Positions 20,184-21,373 of a DNA stretch of 21,373 nt are shown piece after piece. Under the pieces are notes generated by a model. That model was given only the letters and a program-made list of their open reading frames with translations. It was not told the DNA's origin and did no database searches. Within the stretch, counting starts at the first letter, position 1. Each line of letters opens with the position of its first letter. Location of the stretch: positions 1 to 21,373 of the forward strand of contig CAYIZP010000046.1 of the NCBI GenBank assembly GCA_964367905.1, written 5' to 3'. This stretch comes from CAUPWF01 sp964367905. Its GTDB lineage: Bacteria; Bacillota; Clostridia; Lachnospirales; Lachnospiraceae. The position numbers and the translations under genes were made by a program.

Positions 20184-21373
20184 TTGGATAATTATGAATA
20201 TCGAGTGAAAACTGAACAGATGTTAGGATATGTGAAAACAAAAAACTATGTACAGGCGATGATTATCGCAGATTCTATCGACTGGAGAAGAGTGCGCAAT
20301 GTTGATATGTTGTGTACTGTGAGCGATATCTATGAAAAAAGCGGAAAGAACGTGAAGAGTAGAGATATTTTGTTTTTAGCATTTGATAGAGCGCCAGAAG
20401 AAAAGAAAATCGTATATAAGTTAGGAACCTTGGCTCTGAAATTAGGAGATGTTGATGAGGCACAAGAGTGTTTGGAAGAATTCTGTACCATTGCACCGAA
20501 GGATCCAAATAGACATATCTTGAGATATAAAATACTTAGAGCGCAAGGAGCAAGTGTTGATAAACAAATTGGTGCATTGGAAGCGTTTAATAAGAGTGAA
20601 TCAGTGGAACGGTGGTCGTATGAGTTGGCGTCACTTTACTATGAGGCAGGGATGCTATCAGAATGCGCAGCCCAGTGTGATGATTTGTTATTGTGGTTTG
20701 GCGACGGAAAATATGCGAAAGACACGGTTTCCTTAAAGCTGAAGTTTAGAGATCTCACACCATCGCAGCAGGAAAAGTATCTTGGAATACCAAAGGAGAA
20801 GCCGAGCGCAGAGGCACAAGCGAAGTTGGCTGAGGAAGCGGTGCCGATGGTGGAGAAAGAAATGAGTAAGACGCAAGTTGTGATGGATGCATTAATTACT
20901 CCAAATTCAATTGTGGCACAGCCGTCTACGAATATAAGTAACTCGATTAGTCCACAAATTACAGGGCAGATGCGAATAGAGGAAATCCTACAGGGGTGGG
21001 AGGAGACTCAAAAAGAAGTTGAAGTTGCGATAGAGATTGAAAAGCAAAAGGCAGAAGAAAGAGCGCGAATCGAAGCGCTAGAAAGAGAGCAAGTGGCAAA
21101 AGAGAAGCCACCAGTTCAAGAGTTGCCTGAAGATATCCGTTTGATGATGGCAATTGAGGATGGAGAAGTCCCTGATTTACGATATGCTAAATCAATCAGC
21201 AGAGAAGATGGTGTGGAAGAAGTCAAGGGAGAACTAGAAGAACAAAGCGTCATTAATCTAGATGAGATTGGATATGATGATGAATTTGAATCGCTAGAAG
21301 ATGAAACATATGAAGATTATGAGGAAGAACTAGAAGACGAAACATATGAAGATTATGAGGAAGAACTAGAAGA
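20184..21373 (+). CDS. TPR-like protein with acidic repeat tail (3' end outside the window)
   Basis: An open frame of at least 396 codons runs off the window. It starts with TTG at 20184 behind GAGGTGAAGAGAG, and begins MDNYEYRVKTEQMLGYVKTK. The first 190 or so residues are paired helices of tetratricopeptide character (for example YKLGTLALKLGDVDEAQECLEEF, then WSYELASLYYEAGMLSECAAQCDDLL). A conserved-looking LTPSQQEKYLG follows, then a linker with a long charged helix (EIEKQKAEERARIEALEREQ) and a strongly acidic tail with tandem LEDETYEDYEEE units. No signal peptide or membrane segment is seen. A scaffold or adaptor role is inference from TPR folds. I recall similar TPR proteins of unknown function in Lachnospiraceae but cannot name one. 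It has its own strong promoter. Confidence 0.9.
   Translation, partial: MDNYEYRVKTEQMLGYVKTKNYVQAMIIADSIDWRRVRNVDMLCTVSDIYEKSGKNVKSRDILFLAFDRAPEEKKIVYKLGTLALKLGDVDEAQECLEEFCTIAPKDPNRHILRYKILRAQGASVDKQIGALEAFNKSESVERWSYELASLYYEAGMLSECAAQCDDLLLWFGDGKYAKDTVSLKLKFRDLTPSQQEKYLGIPKEKPSAEAQAKLAEEAVPMVEKEMSKTQVVMDALITPNSIVAQPSTNISNSISPQITGQMRIEEILQGWEETQKEVEVAIEIEKQKAEERARIEALEREQVAKEKPPVQELPEDIRLMMAIEDGEVPDLRYAKSISREDGVEEVKGELEEQSVINLDEIGYDDEFESLEDETYEDYEEELEDETYEDYEEELE
21294..21373 (+). repeat. 36-base in-frame tandem repeat
   Basis: Two full units (21294-21329 and 21330-21365) differ at one base (T21302 versus C21338), and a third begins at 21366 and is cut by the window edge. Each encodes LEDETYEDYEEE. 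In-frame 36-base units allow copy-number change without frameshift. Confidence 0.93.

Noticed and set aside
21294..21373. CRISPR-like repeat array
   Set aside because: Units are contiguous with no spacers and are in frame within a protein-coding gene.

Overview
The window comes from a low-GC, spore-forming Firmicute, most likely a clostridial Lachnospiraceae-type organism. The grounds are gene order (hup, rqcP, yabP, yabQ, divIC, spoIIE, tilS, hpt, ftsH, the block known from Bacillus and Clostridia), a glgC-glgD pair placed next to spoVG, a CotS-like spore-coat kinase homologue, a BioY transporter, and AT-rich DNA with AGGAGG-type ribosome sites and frequent TTG starts. The family-level assignment is inference.

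Layout, left to right. (1) 1-2970: terminator of an unseen upstream gene, then the overlapping glycogen genes glgC-glgD, two leader hairpins and spoVG. (2) 2971-6148: a bidirectional terminator, an RluA-type pseudouridine synthase on the minus strand, then a CaCA-family cation exchanger and a tRNA CCA-adding enzyme. (3) 6149-9029: a CotS-like gene behind a sigma-E-like promoter, then a phosphoglucomutase with its own promoter. (4) 9030-18327: hup with a strong promoter and terminator, rqcP behind a GC-rich hairpin, yabP-yabQ behind a second sigma-E-like promoter, divIC with its own vegetative promoter, a short spoIIE lacking the membrane domain, then tilS-hpt-ftsH and a GH13 maltodextrin-cleaving enzyme 11 bases behind ftsH. 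(5) 18328-19093: bioY on the minus strand, flanked by two inverted copies of a palindromic element and preceded by a promoter overlapping a BirA-like operator. (6) 19094-20183: about 1.1 kb with no long ORF, but containing a promoter, a strong ribosome site and, at its right end, a terminator; it looks like a decayed gene or a long untranslated transcript. (7) 20184-21373: a TPR-type protein with a TTG start, running off the window with an acidic 12-residue repeat encoded by 36-base tandem repeats.

Functionally there are two themes. GlgC/GlgD, phosphoglucomutase and the GH13 enzyme fit glycogen or maltodextrin turnover through glucose-1-phosphate. SpoVG, the CotS-like protein, YabP, YabQ and SpoIIE belong to endospore formation. 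Housekeeping genes (CCA enzyme, HU, RqcP, DivIC, TilS, HPRT, FtsH) are interleaved, and internal promoters appear to separate vegetative from mother-cell genes.

The least ordinary parts are the 0.85-kb transcript-like region without an intact ORF, the inverted palindromic elements around bioY, the membrane-less SpoIIE and the tandem-repeat tail of the last gene. I found no clear evidence of a wholly new multi-gene system.
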